Shown here one piece after another: positions 48,168-60,232 of a DNA stretch of 64,000 nucleotides. A model generated the notes under the pieces. That model had not been told where the DNA came from, did not search any database, and saw only the letters and a list, made by a program, of their open reading frames with translations. The translations under genes were made by a program, and so were the position numbers. Source of the stretch: Spirometra erinaceieuropaei (Eukaryota > Platyhelminthes > Cestoda > Diphyllobothriidea > Diphyllobothriidae); the NCBI GenBank assembly GCA_902702965.1, contig CACRXP010000148.1, positions 1,034,786 to 1,098,785 of the forward strand, given 5' to 3'. Positions within the stretch are counted from its first letter, which is position 1, and the number at the start of each line of letters is the position of its first letter.

Positions 48168-49066
48168 TTAGACGTATGTAACAGTTGGCTGAGAGATTGG
48201 AAAACTCGCTGATGAAATCAAATTCCGATTGCTCCTCATCAACATTTCATTAATCACGGCCGTTAATCCCAATGCGTTTTCGCCTTCCACCCTCTCCATC
48301 AATCCAAATTTGGCTGCGACCTGGTGAAGCCGTGTAAATGCGAGTCGATTTGGATGGGGAATGACCATTGAGACGATGCGACAAATGCGTTCTGCCAATC
48401 TCTTTCTAGGACCAACGAATGAATCTACCGACCTGGCAGGACCTCTGCCACAGTCGGTCGATCTGGAGACTAACAGTGAACACTAAGACAGCCATCCATG
48501 AGGCCAACCGCATCGGAGCCGCTAAAGCCGGAAACGCGACTCGCAAGTTTCAGCTGCTGTAAGTTCACAGCCCCAACTCGCAGTACCTTTCAACGAGTCC
48601 ATGTTTTCAACGGATATTACGCCCTCCGACCGCCGACGCACTTATTCCACGTCCATCATCACTGCTCCATGTCCTTAGCGATGATGACAACGGCGGCTAT
48701 CGCTATTTCCATCCCGACCACCGTAAGTACACTCCCGATGCCTTGCAACCCCTCATCACCGCAACCACCACCAGCAACGCGGATTCGATACGCGACTTTC
48801 CCGCTTGTAATCGCACCTTCACGTCATGCATCGGTCTGATTTGTCACTTACAAATCCATCACACCGAGACTGCCGAACCAGTGCCCGAAACAACCGAATA
48901 TACCCGCAGGACCCGTCTCAGCTGCCTCCACTACCCACTCATATTCAGTCGACGCATTGGTCTACCCGGACTCATACACGCTGAGGACAGCTGAATTCTC
49001 TGTGATGTCTGCACACCAAAGCCACCTCGTACATCTGCAAGCCTCCGCACCATCGGTTCTACCACC
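48168..49066 (+). pseudogene. LINE 3' end: reverse transcriptase tail and zinc fingers, broken
   Basis: At 48420-48530 the frame reads NLPTWQDLCHSRSIWRLTVN and KTAIHEANRIGAAKAGNATR. This matches the end of the reverse transcriptase ORF in tapeworm LINEs (W..L...R..WR..V.T....EANR...AK). It then stops. From 48743 another frame gives DFPACNRTFTSCIGLICHLQIHH, a C2H2-like finger (C..C...F.....L..H...H) of the kind that ends these elements. Stops and frame changes throughout mean no function. The copy runs into the assembly gap. Confidence 0.75.
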
Positions 49067-49795
49067 NNNNNNNNNNNNNNNNNNNNNNNNNNNNNNNNNN
49101 NNNNNNNNNNNNNNNNNNNNNNNNNNNNNNNNNNNNNNNNNNNNNNNNNNNNNNNNNNNNNNNNNNNNNNNNNNNNNNNNNNNNNNNNNNNNNNNNNNNN
49201 NNNNNNNNNNNNNNNNNNNNNNNNNNNNNNNNNNNNNNNNNNNNNNNNNNNNNNNNNNNNNNNNNNNNNNNNNNNNNNNNNNNNNNNNNNNNNNNNNNNN
49301 NNNNNNNNNNNNNNNNNNNNNNNNNNNNNNNNNNNNNNNNNNNNNNNNNNNNNNNNNNNNNNNNNNNNNNNNNNNNNNNNNNNNNNNNNNNNNNNNNNNN
49401 NNNNNNNNNNNNNNNNNNNNNNNNNNNNNNNNNNNNNNNNNNNNNNNNNNNNNNNNNNNNNNNNNNNNNNNNNNNNNNNNNNNNNNNNNNNNNNNNNNNN
49501 NNNNNNNNNNNNNNNNNNNNNNNNNNNNNNNNNNNNNNNNNNNNNNNNNNNNNNNNNNNNNNNNNNNNNNNNNNNNNNNNNNNNNNNNNNNNNNNNNNNN
49601 NNNNNNNNNNNNNNNNNNNNNNNNNNNNNNNNNNNNNNNNNNNNNNNNNNNNNNNNNNNNNNNNNNNNNNNNNNNNNNNNNNNNNNNNNNNNNNNNNNNN
49701 NNNNNNNNNNNNNNNNNNNNNNNNNNNNNNNNNNNNNNNNNNNNNNNNNNNNNNNNNNNNNNNNNNNNNNNNNNNNNNNNNNNNNNNNNNNNNNN
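49067..49795. other. Assembly gap, 729 N
   Basis: A run of unknown bases. The flanks are repeated LINE and unit-R sequence, so the gap probably hides another repeat copy. The apparent 309-codon frame crossing it is an artefact. Confidence 0.99.
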
Positions 49796-50330
49796 GGACG
49801 TTCAGGACGGGTTGAAAGAGAAGAGTCTATTCATGGCAGGCGCTGACGAGATAGTCCGAACACTAGAAATTATCGGTTACTCGTAAATTGTCACATTTTG
49901 CGGTTGATATCCCCAGCACCTCACCCAGCACGCCGACATGCGACTGACGCAGAAATTAAACACACATTGTACTATCCACGTGCCACAGAGATACTCATCC
50001 AACTTCTTGAACATGCACACGCCCAGCTGTCACCAACCAGTCGTTCACCACCCTCCGCCAAAGCCCCACACAGTCCGTAGACAATTTCGCACGGAGGTAG
50101 TGTGCCTAGCAGCCATAGCTTGCCCCAACTTGCTGGAGACAGACCGCGACTGTCTAATCCTCCACCGATTCCTCACCGATCTGCACGACCACAAGGTGAC
50201 AACCATTCTCCTTTACACCCTCCCACTAACTTATCGTCGGCCGTTCGACAGTGTCGACCATCTGAAATGATGATGGGTGGCAGGACCTCGGGAGTGTTAT
50301 TACTGGCGTTGGGAACTGACTGTTGTATTC
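49796..50330. repeat. Direct repeat R, copy 1
   Basis: Matches 51640-52135 in order: tgacgagatagtccgaacac, a stretch ending acctca.cc.gcacgc, agagatactcatccaacttc, cagccatagctt.cc, and actaacttatcgtc. It may be non-coding LINE sequence, but I do not recognise it. Several Pro/His-rich frames are open by chance. Confidence 0.65.
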
Positions 50331-50784
50331 TATTGGAAATTGACCTTTAGGCAGGAGTACGTTCTGGTATATGAACTCCAGTTTCACACTGCCTTATTTA
50401 ATTTCTGAGAAAATACATGGGCGAACTTGGCGTAAATCCCTCGGAACAGACCATTACAGGCATGGTCCGAAGTTCGCTCACTAATTTCCTCGGAAATTAA
50501 ACAAGTCAAGAAGAAACTGGTGTTCATCACTGCCGAATGTGTGGATATCGTAGCTACCGTAAAATCGATGTTCCTATAGGCTGCCACTTCCCCATTTAAC
50601 CAGATTGACTGATTAGTTATCACCGCGTGTACGCGTTGGAACCAACAGATTGGGCCCGTCGGTGCACCGATTTGGCTACTGGTCAGGTGACTCGGCTGGC
50701 GCATTCTCTCTGCCCTGAGAGTAACGAATGCTGAATGAACCACTAACTGTTCGAATCCCCACCTAACTTTCCAGACTGATACAT
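50331..50784. other. No gene recognised
   Basis: Joins repeat R and the inverted LINE end. The 180-codon minus-strand frame at 50384-50926 runs across this junction and is not supported. Confidence 0.35.
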
Positions 50785-51640
50785 GATGTGCATATGCGGT
50801 GTCAGTATACGCAATGTAGGCTAGAAACTGTTGTGTTGTTGTTGTTTGGCGGTGGCGGTGGTGGTGGTGGTGGTAGCACCGATGGTGGGGAGGCTGGCAG
50901 ATGTACGAGGTGGCTTTGGTGTGCAAACATCACAGAGAATTCCGCTGTCGTCGGCGTGTATGAGTCCGGGTAGGCCAGTGGGCCAACTGAATACGAGTGG
51001 GTAGTGGAGGCAGCTGAGACGGGTCCTGCGGGTATATTCTGTTGTTTCGGGCACTGGTTCGGCAGCCTCGATGCGATGGATTTGTAAGTGACAAACCAGG
51101 CCGATGCATGACGTGAAGGTGCGATTACAAGCGGGAAAGTCGCGTATCGAATCCGCGTTGCTGGTGGTGGTTGCGGTGATGAGGGGTTGCAAGGCATCGG
51201 GAGTGTTCTTACGGTCCTCGGGATGGAATTAGCGTAAGTCGCCGTTGTCCTCATCGCTAAGGACATGGAGCAGTGATGATGGGCGTTTTAGACGGCCTCG
51301 GCGGTAGCAGGGCGTAATATCCGTTGAAAACATGGACTCGTTGAAAGGTACTGCGTGTTAGGGCTATGAACTCACACCAGCTGAAGCTTCCGAGTCGCTT
51401 TTCTGGCTTTGGCGAGTCGGATCTGTTTGACCACATGGATAGTTGTTTCAGTCTTCACTGTTTGTCTCCAGATCGACCGATTGTGGCAGTGGTCCTCCCA
51501 GGTCGGTAGATTCATTCGTTGGTCCTAGAAAGAGATTGGCAGATCGTATTAGTAGCGTACGTCTCGATGGTCGTCCCGCATTCAAATGGACTCTCGCCTC
51601 CACGGCATCACCACGTAGTAGTCAGTATTGGAGTGGCGGG
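50785..51640 (-). pseudogene. LINE 3' end with zinc finger, inverted copy 2
   Basis: The minus strand carries NLPTWEDHCHNRSIWRQTVK at about 51480-51540. From 51192 downwards there is a 123-codon frame with DFPACNRTFTSCIGLVCHLQIHR and a second degraded finger (LSCLHYPLVF...GLPGLIHADD). It is very close to the plus-strand copy at 48.2-49.1 kb. A CCA/CAG-rich tail (Thr and Gln runs) ends the frame at 50821. Confidence 0.75.
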
Positions 51641-52135
51641 GAGTGTTGTTGTTAAGAGGAGGGTCTATTTATAGCAGACGGTGATGAGATAGTCCAAACA
51701 CTGAAAAATATCTATTACTCGTTTCTTGTTACATGTTACTGTTCTTATCCCCCCCCCCCACCTCACACAGCACGCTGACGTGCGATTGACGCAGGGATTA
51801 AACCCACATTAGACTTCACACGAGCCACAGAGATACTCATCCAACTTCTTAATAATCCGCACGCCCCAGGAGCCGCCAACCAGCGTTTCCCCACCTTTCG
51901 TCAGAGCTCCAGACATTCCATACGCAATATCGCAGGGAGCTATTGTGCCTGGCAGCCATAGCTTATCCCATCTTGGCGCAGACAACTGCAAATGTGTAAT
52001 CCTTCACGGATTCATCACCGATCTGCACGACTGCAAGGTGACAGACATTCTCCCTTTGCACCCTCCCACTAACTTATCGTCAGCCTTTCGACCATGTCGA
52101 CCGTAAGAACTGGTGGTGGGTGGCAGGCCATCGCT
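51640..52135. repeat. Direct repeat R, copy 2
   Basis: Second copy of the segment at 49796-50330, same orientation. It carries a run of C at about 51750-51760 that the first copy lacks. Confidence 0.65.
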
Positions 52136-52680
52136 AGTGTTCTTGCTGGCGATGAAAGTTGTCGTCGTCGTCGTCGCCGTTGTGGACATGAAGCAGCGAT
52201 GATGGTGGTAGAGGACGTCGGCGGCTGGAGGGCGTAATCTCCGTTGGAAACATGAACTCGTTGGCAGGAGCTCGGTGTTTTCGGGTTGTGAACCCGCAGC
52301 GCCTAAAGCTTGCGAGCAGCATTTTAGCATTGCCAGCGACCTCGTGGATTGCTGCATCAGTCTTCACTGTTAGTCTCCAGATCGGCCGATTGTGTCAGAG
52401 GTCCGATCAGGTCGGTGGATTGATTTTTTGATCCTAGAACGAGGTCGAGAGAACGCATTTGTCGTGTGGGTCTCAATGGTCATTCCACATTCAAATGGAC
52501 TCGCATTTACACGGTTTCACCACGTCGCAGCCAGATTTGGAGTGATGGAGCGGGTGGAAAGGAAGAACGCATTGGGACTAACGGCCGTAATGAGGGGCGT
52601 TCTGATGAGGAGGAAGCAGGCGTTGATGTCATCAGCGAGTTTCCCAGTCTCTCAGTCAACTGTTACGTACGTCTGACTAG
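52136..52680 (-). pseudogene. LINE 3' end, inverted copy 3
   Basis: The minus strand near 52280-52367 gives MKTDAAIHEVAGNAKMLLAS, a decayed version of the EANR..AAKA block. Plus-strand sequence at 52360-52680 mirrors that at 48170-48480. The finger part is missing, and a TCG/CGT-rich microsatellite (52155-52180) stands in its place. Confidence 0.65.
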
Positions 52681-53769
52681 CACTCTTCGATGTCCTAGCG
52701 CCCCTCGGATGCTTGTCTCCTCCAGGATACAGAAAACTACATCAGCATACTACGAACATTCGCATCTTTCAAAAGTCGAGACAAGCGTTTCTCTGCACTT
52801 CAGCCACTGAATGGCCCAGCTAAAGATACATAGGTTCGACAGTATGTTCCTTGGCCGTTTTCCACACTCAAATGCCTGGATTAAGTCAAGGTCCATTGGG
52901 ACAACCTCAAACCCGGAGCCCGCTTACAATAATCGGTGATAACTAGAAGCAGAGACAGAAAAGACTGAATGGGCATTATTATCATTAATGCTAAGAGATT
53001 TATTTTGAAGTGACCGAATGAATATATTAGTGCAATGTGAGGACTGGTTTAAACAGTGAGATAATTTACCGTAATTATGCTCTAGGGGTCTAGTTAAAGC
53101 AAGCAATTGTACAATGGAGTTGCAAGAGGAGTCTGATGAAGTAGGAAATGATACTGGTGTCCGGGATCGTTTTAGCAGTTCGTATATCATACATATGGCA
53201 GTAATATTCACATATTCCGAATTGACATTTTTGAGGTAAAACAACAAACTGTGGGTGGAGGATTGAAAACAGACTACTAAACACGAAGCCCGGTGGGGGT
53301 GGAGACTTCATAAAAATTCGAAATTTTTTGGAATGAAAGAAGCACCGTGCAAAACAGTAGAGGAGTTCAGAACAGGTTCATGTTGACAGGGGGTAGTCGA
53401 TCTACGGCAGGGGTTGATAAGAAAGTCAGAACACTGTGGAAGTAAGTGGTTGTTCAATGCTGACGGATTAGGACAGGGGATAGAAATTCATGAGAATAAA
53501 ACGAGCACAAGCCTCAGCGTGTTCCCCATGGTTCATGAATCCGGAAGCCTTTGACTGGATCCAGCTGCGACAGTACGACTGAGAAGGGCCAAAAGAGACA
53601 CGCCCGATGGTGTTCAATTGCAGGAGAACTGAGATAGCGAGGCCATCACATTTCAACGGCCAGTCAGAATCTCGATGAGAGTGGTCAGCGAGCGAACCGG
53701 AAGCCGCCTGGCAATTGTGTCTCATGAAACTTTGACTATTTAACAAACAGATGGTGTGCATCAAGGTGT
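52681..53769. other. No gene recognised
   Basis: A 102-codon minus-strand frame (53468-53776) reads smoothly but has no domain I can name. It is left uncalled; it may be a transposon piece. Confidence 0.35.
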
Positions 53770-54700
53770 GCATCAAGCCGAATATCAGGCTTGTCCACTC
53801 AATTCTGCATCAACTACATTCAATCCTCTAAAGGTCATACGCGTTCTATTGCGTAACGCGTGACCACCACCTGATGCAACAACTGCAGGCTGGCAGACGC
53901 GTCGTTGGCCGGGTCCAAGGACGCACGAAAGCAATCAACGCAATGTAACCCTTGAACTGCGTCGCAAATCAACTCGACGACCTACGAGATGCTGAGCCCA
54001 TCCAAACTGTTATGCCGTTACATTCGATGGTGGAACGAGGATCCACATGTAGCTGGATCATCAATATTACCGTATGAACAGGGCATGTTCAGTGAGAATA
54101 AGGACGGAACCTCGTATTCAGACAGCTGTAAGTCCATTTCTCGTATCTTTCAAGATTAATTCTTCCTTCACTTCCTCGTCTACAACACCAAAGTAACAAA
54201 TTGAGTCCGCATGAATGAAGTAATTTGAGTAGTTATAATTGATAGGCATATACATCTCACAAAGTCTTTATGCATGCATGTCCTTGTCCACATCGACTGC
54301 ACCCTTAGGCTGACGTGATTTATCCAAGCCATGTGAGCATCACCAATAGGCACACCCGAGGATGAGGGATGACCTCGGACAAGGTAAAGCATTATTTTAG
54401 ATTGCTGATGTCGTCTTTCGTGAATTCATTTTAAATCATGACTTGCTTCCTGGGCGTATTTCAGATCTCACTCGATCAATTTTCTTGAACATGTAAACTA
54501 GCGCCTAGTGTATCACAATCCAATACGGACAAATGGCCTACCCGTGGATCTCCCGTAAGCACAATTACCGTAGCATCCGTATCTACACATGCCGTGACTT
54601 CTACGGACTGCACAAATGCCGACAGTAAGGACGATTCTCCCATTGAGCAGAACATCAGCTTTATCTCTAAGACATTCATAATTTTAAATCCGACCTGTTG
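53770..54700 (+). pseudogene. Duplicate of the proline-rich gene's 5' region, broken
   Basis: Aligns with 41140-42060 across intron and exons. The exon 1 equivalent (about 53977-54129) keeps an open frame (YEMLSPSKLLCRYIRWWNED, GSSILPYEQGMF) and a gtaagt donor. The exon 2 equivalent starts near 54509 (SVSQSNTDKWPTRGSPVST), but the CPNC pair is lost and the frame ends soon after 54680. No proline-rich part follows, so this is a partial pseudogene. Confidence 0.65.
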
Positions 54701-54884
54701 TTTCACTTAATTCAAGGTTCCCAAAAATACACAAGTACCCGGGACCTCCAGCTCTCTTTATCATGATAGAATGTGCTAGTAGTCAATGAGGGTTTAAGGC
54801 ATTTTGGTTCAAAAATGGTCTAAATGCTTAAAAACGGCAAGTTCCGGATAGGTTATACGATACCCTCAAGGATGCGCAGGTCCT

Positions 54885-55160
54885 CTTTACCTGTGAGACT
54901 AGTGCGACCGATGAAAGCAGTAGAGGAGAATTCCCCATTCAGCCTAGTGGGCGCCGGTATCCATCGGCCAGCTGTGTACGCGGTGCCAGTTGTTCAGATG
55001 GATGTATCAGAGTTAAAACTGATGTCCTGATCGATGAGCGAATCCTCCTCACAGTCGGCACTTCTACGGTCCCTACAGCTCACTGGAAGTGTAGATACAG
55101 GTGCTAGGGTAATTGTGCTTACAGGGGTTCCACGGGTCGACCATTAATACGTATGGGGTG
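54885..55160 (-). pseudogene. Inverted duplicate of the proline-rich gene's exon 2 start
   Basis: The minus strand reads TPVSTITLAPVSTLPVS, then EEDSLIDQDISFNSDTSI, a TGA stop where exon 2 has Trp, and TTGTAYTAGRWIPAPTRL. This parallels TPVSTLSVAS...EESSIEQDIIFKSDTSIWTTG in the intact exon. Together with the direct copy at 54.5 kb it forms a head-to-head arrangement about 200 bp apart. Confidence 0.65.
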
Positions 55161-55339
55161 CTGATTCATTAGAGGCTAGTAGAAAAGTTAAGAGAATCGT
55201 TAAGTGAAATCTGACCTGCAGTGAGGAAGCAAATCATGCTTTAGAGCGAATTAGTTAAAGCTACTACCTCTAGCTTACGACGGAAAAAGGACTGATATAT
55301 TTGCGTCGACCATTCATCCTAGAACGTCCATATCGAATG

Positions 55340-56252
55340 CAGTAGATAAGCTATTTAATGAAATGTTAACCGAAATTCACAAATGCTTTTTTTATTCAAA
55401 ATGAACACTTAACAAGTTTTTTTCACCAATTATCAAGTGGAAAAATGCCAATTTATTCCAGTCACGTCAGGGTACCCGCTTTCGAACGAGCTATTATCGA
55501 GAGCCTGCATAAACTGCCTATGTAGCATTAATATTTCCCTTTGATTTTGGATACCTTGTTGGAATGTGTATAAATGAACTTTTGTCTACTTATTTGGGTC
55601 AAATTTACGCCTTCTACAAGGTTTATAACTGAAGGTGGAGTATTACCCAGTTTTAGAAAAAACATTTAACCTTTTGAATAATTTTAATATAACCTGCCGT
55701 TTCGCTTGAATTTAAGATATCCAAACAACACGCTGTATACTTCCCATGATTGGCAAATCATGCATTTCTGTATAGTACTGAAATAAATCTTTTACAATGA
55801 ATGTGAGCCACCATGTCCACTCCATGAATAGCATTAGTAGGCATTCTGATGCCTTGATGTATAACTGGACATTTCACAGTCCTAAAAAAACCATAACTAG
55901 AAACGTTCCCATAAACGAAGGATAATGTTTCTTCAACTTTAAAATTTACAAAAGAAGTAAATTACTTTTAAGATATTTTTGAGCACGTTTTCGATAAAAT
56001 AAGTTTGAAATTATAGGGACACTAAATATCAATTAGAAAATGTATAATATAAAGGTACTCATTTTACGGACTGTTGTTTACGCAGGCGTCCACTAAGACG
56101 CCTGTTCAAAAACAAATTTTCGTGCGTCGTGGAAATATCTTGGCATGAAACGACTCAAAAATTAACATGACAGCCCTGTTTGGGTAGCCTTTTCGAATTG
56201 AAAACGTATTTCAGAAGTTCGGTTAACATTTCACAAAATAGCGCATCTACTG
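55340..56252. mobile_element. Mariner-type MITE, 913 bp
   Basis: The left end is CAGTAGATAAGCTATTTAAT (flank tg, a mutated TA). The right end cacaaaatagcgcatctactg is followed by TA at 56253-56254. Inverted arm blocks (gttaaccgaaattc / gaagttcggttaac) are clear. No protein is encoded. Confidence 0.8.
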
Positions 56253-56639
56253 TAGATGACGTTTATACGGTTTGAGTAACTTAATAATATTTAAAAACTC
56301 AGATTATGTTGGTCAAGATATGTGTGCACAAAAACCTGGCGCGATGCATATGTCAATAATTATAAAGGCATAGGCCGATTCTTTAGCATGGGTTTACTAT
56401 GTTGGTTCGGTGTTATAGGCAATAAGTAGATAGAGCAATGAATTTTGAAAGAGACGAGGAAATGAACTTGCCTCTATCTATGTCCTGTGTTCCGACTACT
56501 TTCTGACTAAACATTTCATGCTCATATGCTATGCTTGATAATTCAGCTTAATCCAGACATTCATTCCACCATCTAATGCAACGAAATAAGAGTCTGGAGG
56601 GGCTCTGCATGGCGTAGTTCGTCGAGTTTGATTGTGACA

Positions 56640-57700
56640 CCGTTCAGAGTTTAATCGTATTCAGAAGACGAGCTGGCGAGCATACGTTGCTTTCGGCAAA
56701 TTCTCTTCAGGCCAGTTCAATCGAATGGGAACGGGTAGAGTCAAACATGGCAGTGATTAGAAAATCGATAAAAGTCAGTTTAAAAACACAGGCGAGGCGT
56801 GATCAGAAGGACGCAGAAAGTTGCATGCAATTGGTCGACCTTTGACTACAGTAAGCGCGAAGACTAAACGAGGCTCTTCTGGGCGTATAGTGTCAGTTTT
56901 CGCAATCTAATTGCTGCAGCTAACAGACGCTGGCCGAGTAGCTTAGGATAGCTCGAGGGGATCTTGTAATTCATACGGAAAGCTTCGTCGGCGTCCAAAC
57001 GATGCCCTGAATCAAATGCATGTGAAAGAATGACGCCGCTTATGATCCTAGTTTCGTCTTTTGCCAACTTTGCGGTGAGGTCTTCTTGTACTCATTTGAA
57101 TAGAGGCCTTTGTGTAATAAAGTTTTCTTTTTGACCATCAGTGTGGTGGGTTTTGCCGGTCGTTCGGTAATGTCCGTTGAGGGTATGAGGGTTCCAATAG
57201 GCGAGTTCATAGCAACGCCGTCTATTTGTCTATAGAGTTGGTTGTCAAAAAAGAATTGCACATTTAATGTGCATCATAGTAATAGTTCCTTGAGTCTGTT
57301 CATCGCCATTCCTGTTTCCTGCTGAATGGCCGATAGAAAATCGCAGATATATGCAACTGTCTCGGTGATAGCGACATTTGTAAAAAGAGATACAACATCT
57401 AAAGAGAGCATCCTCAACATGACGTTAAGGTTAAAGCATTTAATTCGGTCAATGAATTGGAAGGTATCTGCATTACTGCGTGGTGCTAGCTGTGTGGTGC
57501 TAGCTGGTGCTGTACGGGCTTGAGTTTCTCTGCTAGCCACTTCGCTACCGCTTGATGCGGAGAGTTTCGCATGTCTACAATCGAACGATTTGGCAGTCCT
57601 TCCTTATGGTGCTTAGGTAAACCATATAGTAGAGGGATATGTGTGCCAACTGGTCGGAAATGTTCGTGGTAGATGCAGCGCAAGTCTGTCGGCATTAGAA
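56640..57700 (-). pseudogene. Penelope-like element: reverse transcriptase to 3' end, broken
   Basis: In minus-strand order: LLYGLPKHHKEGLPNRSIVD with WLAEKLKPVQ (57695-57500), LRMLSLDVVSLFTNVAITETV (57440-57370), FFDNQLYRQIDGVAMNSPIG (57255-57200), then the endonuclease-side block FDSGHRLDADEAFRMNYK (57030-56975), then the terminal piece shared with 12371-12450. LYGLPK.HK, S.DVVSLFTN and YRQ.DGVAM.SP.G are Penelope-type reverse transcriptase motifs. The YADD-type catalytic box and the GIY-YIG core are missing, and several frame breaks occur. Confidence 0.8.
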
Positions 57701-57704
57701 ACCC

Positions 57705-58245
57705 CCGCGCAAGTCACTGTCCCTGCTCCCACGACCTGCTGTGGAATAGACTGTGGACATCGTCAGAAATGACAGTCGAACTGTGACTACTTTCCACCAT
57801 ATACCCATGGCTCCCGCGTCATCAGCCTACACCTCTGCGGGACATTCATCTTGGCAAAATTCCACAGTCCCCTTCACCTAATACTATGCAGTCAGATATT
57901 TCACCGAGGACGGAGATGGGACATTAATATCTGATTTCTGCGGGTAGATTTGAGTAGTCCAGAATAATACTCATGAACTCCACACTCATTGTTTTACTAG
58001 ATTGATTGTCATTCGCGTACAATCCTAAGTGGGGTGGCGAGAAGAGATCACGATTGATGCGGTGCAAGACTATTACCATTCGCAAGTCACCGTTCTCACT
58101 CTAACGCTGCTGTGGAACACACGGTGGACATCGTCAGAAATGACAGTCGAACTGTGACTACTTTCCAACATATACCCGTGTCTCCCGCGTCATCAACCTA
58201 CGCCTCTGCGGCACATTCATCTGGGCAGAAATCCACAGTCCTAAT
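57705..58245 (+). repeat. Two tandem copies (about 370-bp offset) of a dispersed repeat
   Basis: 57715-57865 and 58085-58245 share gtcagaaatgacagtcgaac tgtgactactttcc, cccgcgtcatca.cctac.cc and gcagaaatccacagtcc-like ends. One copy is present at 37030-37170. It is the 5' part of segmental copy B. Confidence 0.7.
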
Positions 58246-58348
58246 CACATCACCACACCTCTCTCCACCTGCACACACACGCATCGTGGGGACATTTTAT
58301 GGGGACTAGTGGGCCGAGCATGAGGCTGCAATGACCCCTTAATGCAGC

Positions 58349-58850
58349 TGTAGCAGCCGCTCCAGCCCCCCTTTTCTCCGGCTCCGTTTTGTCGGTCGAT
58401 GACCGCGATAAGCGCTGACAGGCCGCTGACGCACGACCACCCCCGCCGGCTAGAACTGGGACACCTCCGGCCCAGCTGCAGTGAACCCCGGCTGCACTCA
58501 AAAACTAGTATCGCCTAACGCGCGTCGAACGCTTTGGCTTGATTCCCGTGAGGCCTTGTGAGTATGCGTCCTCCATTCGTCCCCCTAATTAGTCCAATCA
58601 CACGACCACCACGCAGCCAGTCACCCCCTCCTGCTAACTTAGACACACACACTCGCGTTAACAAGACACACCGCGACTGACGCCCTCTGCGAACGGACGC
58701 TTTTCTCTGTTGCAAGCAAACCGCCAACTTACGGCAACCTGCCCTGTGTACAGAATAAACTAGTCCTCACAGCTCCCTGCCTTCTGACAGTAGACGAAAC
58801 GAACTTATTGTGCGTGGTTTTAAGTCGATCTCACATCCTTGACCGCCACA
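58349..58850. mobile_element. Solo LTR, 502 bp, with 4-bp target duplication
   Basis: Starts TGTAGCAGCCGC and ends GACCGCCACA (TG...CA), flanked by cagc at 58345-58348 and 58851-58854. Copy A shows the empty site once (gtgcagcgatattgcatgc near 37293). An AATAAA polyadenylation signal lies at about 58755. GC-rich compared with its surroundings. A solo LTR forms when the two LTRs of an integrated element recombine. Confidence 0.85.
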
Positions 58851-60104
58851 CAGCGACAGTGCACGCAATCAAAAAGAAATTCCGAAAACAACAACGGAGG
58901 CTTTTTCCTGCGCTTTTAATCCCTGATAAGGTCCGGATTTGATATACATGATGCAAGTGTGAACAAGTTAAGCAATTCAGGGCCGACAGTGTCCGCAGGA
59001 GGCTGAATGCATGCCAGCTAGAAGGACAAACGAGGAGGGCAGTTGCGATTGTTAAATCGCTTGTGGATGATCAACACTCAGCATTGCTCCCAGTTTACAA
59101 TCCACCATCACAAGCAAACTTTGCGGTAGACCGTTAGGCATCGACGCAAGATGAGACCCATTCCAAATAACACAAGACAGGTTCATGTGTCTTACGAAAC
59201 AGGTGGAAGGAGGGGTTATGCGGGCGGGGTAAATGGATGAGAAGGTGGACAGGCGGAAAGGACTTTTCTGTGAAGAATGTTATAAAAAACTTGAATAAAC
59301 CAAAATAGTTCCGTTAATAACCTTGAAACTCGACCGGAAAACTAAAATAGGAGGATATTTAACACCGTATCTCCAAAATAAACCAAATACAATACCTGCA
59401 CAATAAGGAAGTAGACAATCACGCGGTCTTTATAAGTTATGCTCGAAGAAGGGGTGTAATTAGGTTTTGCAAAAGTTTCTGATTATGAGATTTTTCAACA
59501 CCGTGCAATGTCTATTCATACAGCATAGTACCTGTCTGTTTACCACTGCTCCTCATGAAATGTACGACATGGTCCGCATCCATTGCAAAATTTTATGGAT
59601 CCTATATAGAATTTTTTTAAAGACATATAAGAACATGTGATTTTCTGTACGAGGAACACATGCACCCTGTAGACTGAAATCGCTAAGCGCTAATGCAACG
59701 GCTAATCAGGCTCAAAATCATTCGGGAATTAGAAAACTTTTTAAAAACCCAATTATACTCTTATTTCGAGTATAAAATATAAAGACGACGTGATTCTCAA
59801 TCAACATACTGAGTGAAAGCATATTTTTGTTCGGGGATTCTGCAAAATATATTTGAATTTCCAAGACCATCGTGAATTATTAAAAAAGTGCATGTTACAT
59901 AAGTAGTCATTCTTTACCGAGTACGGTGTTTACAGAAGATTGAAATGTAAAACATTCAAAAGCTGACATAATGCCGAGACCGAAATGTATTAGCACTACG
60001 TCCCATGATAATGAATGCTTTGACCCCACTTATGTAAACCTTCCTAATCGAAAACACATTTAAGAATTTCAGCCAACATTTCATGAGATCGATCATTCAC
60101 TGTA

Positions 60105-60232
60105 CTGACGAATGGGAGGCATACAGTGTCCTACCCGCAGAAGGGTACAAACAGTAAATGGTCAACCACTCAAGGAATTTTAAGGATCATGAAACAGGCC
60201 GCCACACAGGCGCCATCGAGGCGTATTCAAAC
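60105..60232 (+). pseudogene. Merlin transposase fragment, copy B1
   Basis: Reads TDEWEAYSVLPAEGYKQ, a stop, then MVNHSRNFKDHETGRHTGAI and EAY. The Asp of TDEW and the Glu of IEAY, both DDE positions, are kept. The fragment is cut at the tandem duplication junction (60232), and a MITE right end plus TA precedes it at 60102-60104. Confidence 0.7.

Noticed and set aside
48957..49886. 309-codon frame across the N run
   Set aside because: It is open only because unknown bases give no stops; the flanks are broken LINE and repeat R sequence.
52004..52357. 117-codon minus-strand frame with Thr runs
   Set aside because: Falls in the decayed LINE end and its CGT microsatellite; no intact motif.
53468..53776. 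102-codon minus-strand frame
   Set aside because: Reads smoothly but has no recognisable domain, start context or repeat partner within the window.
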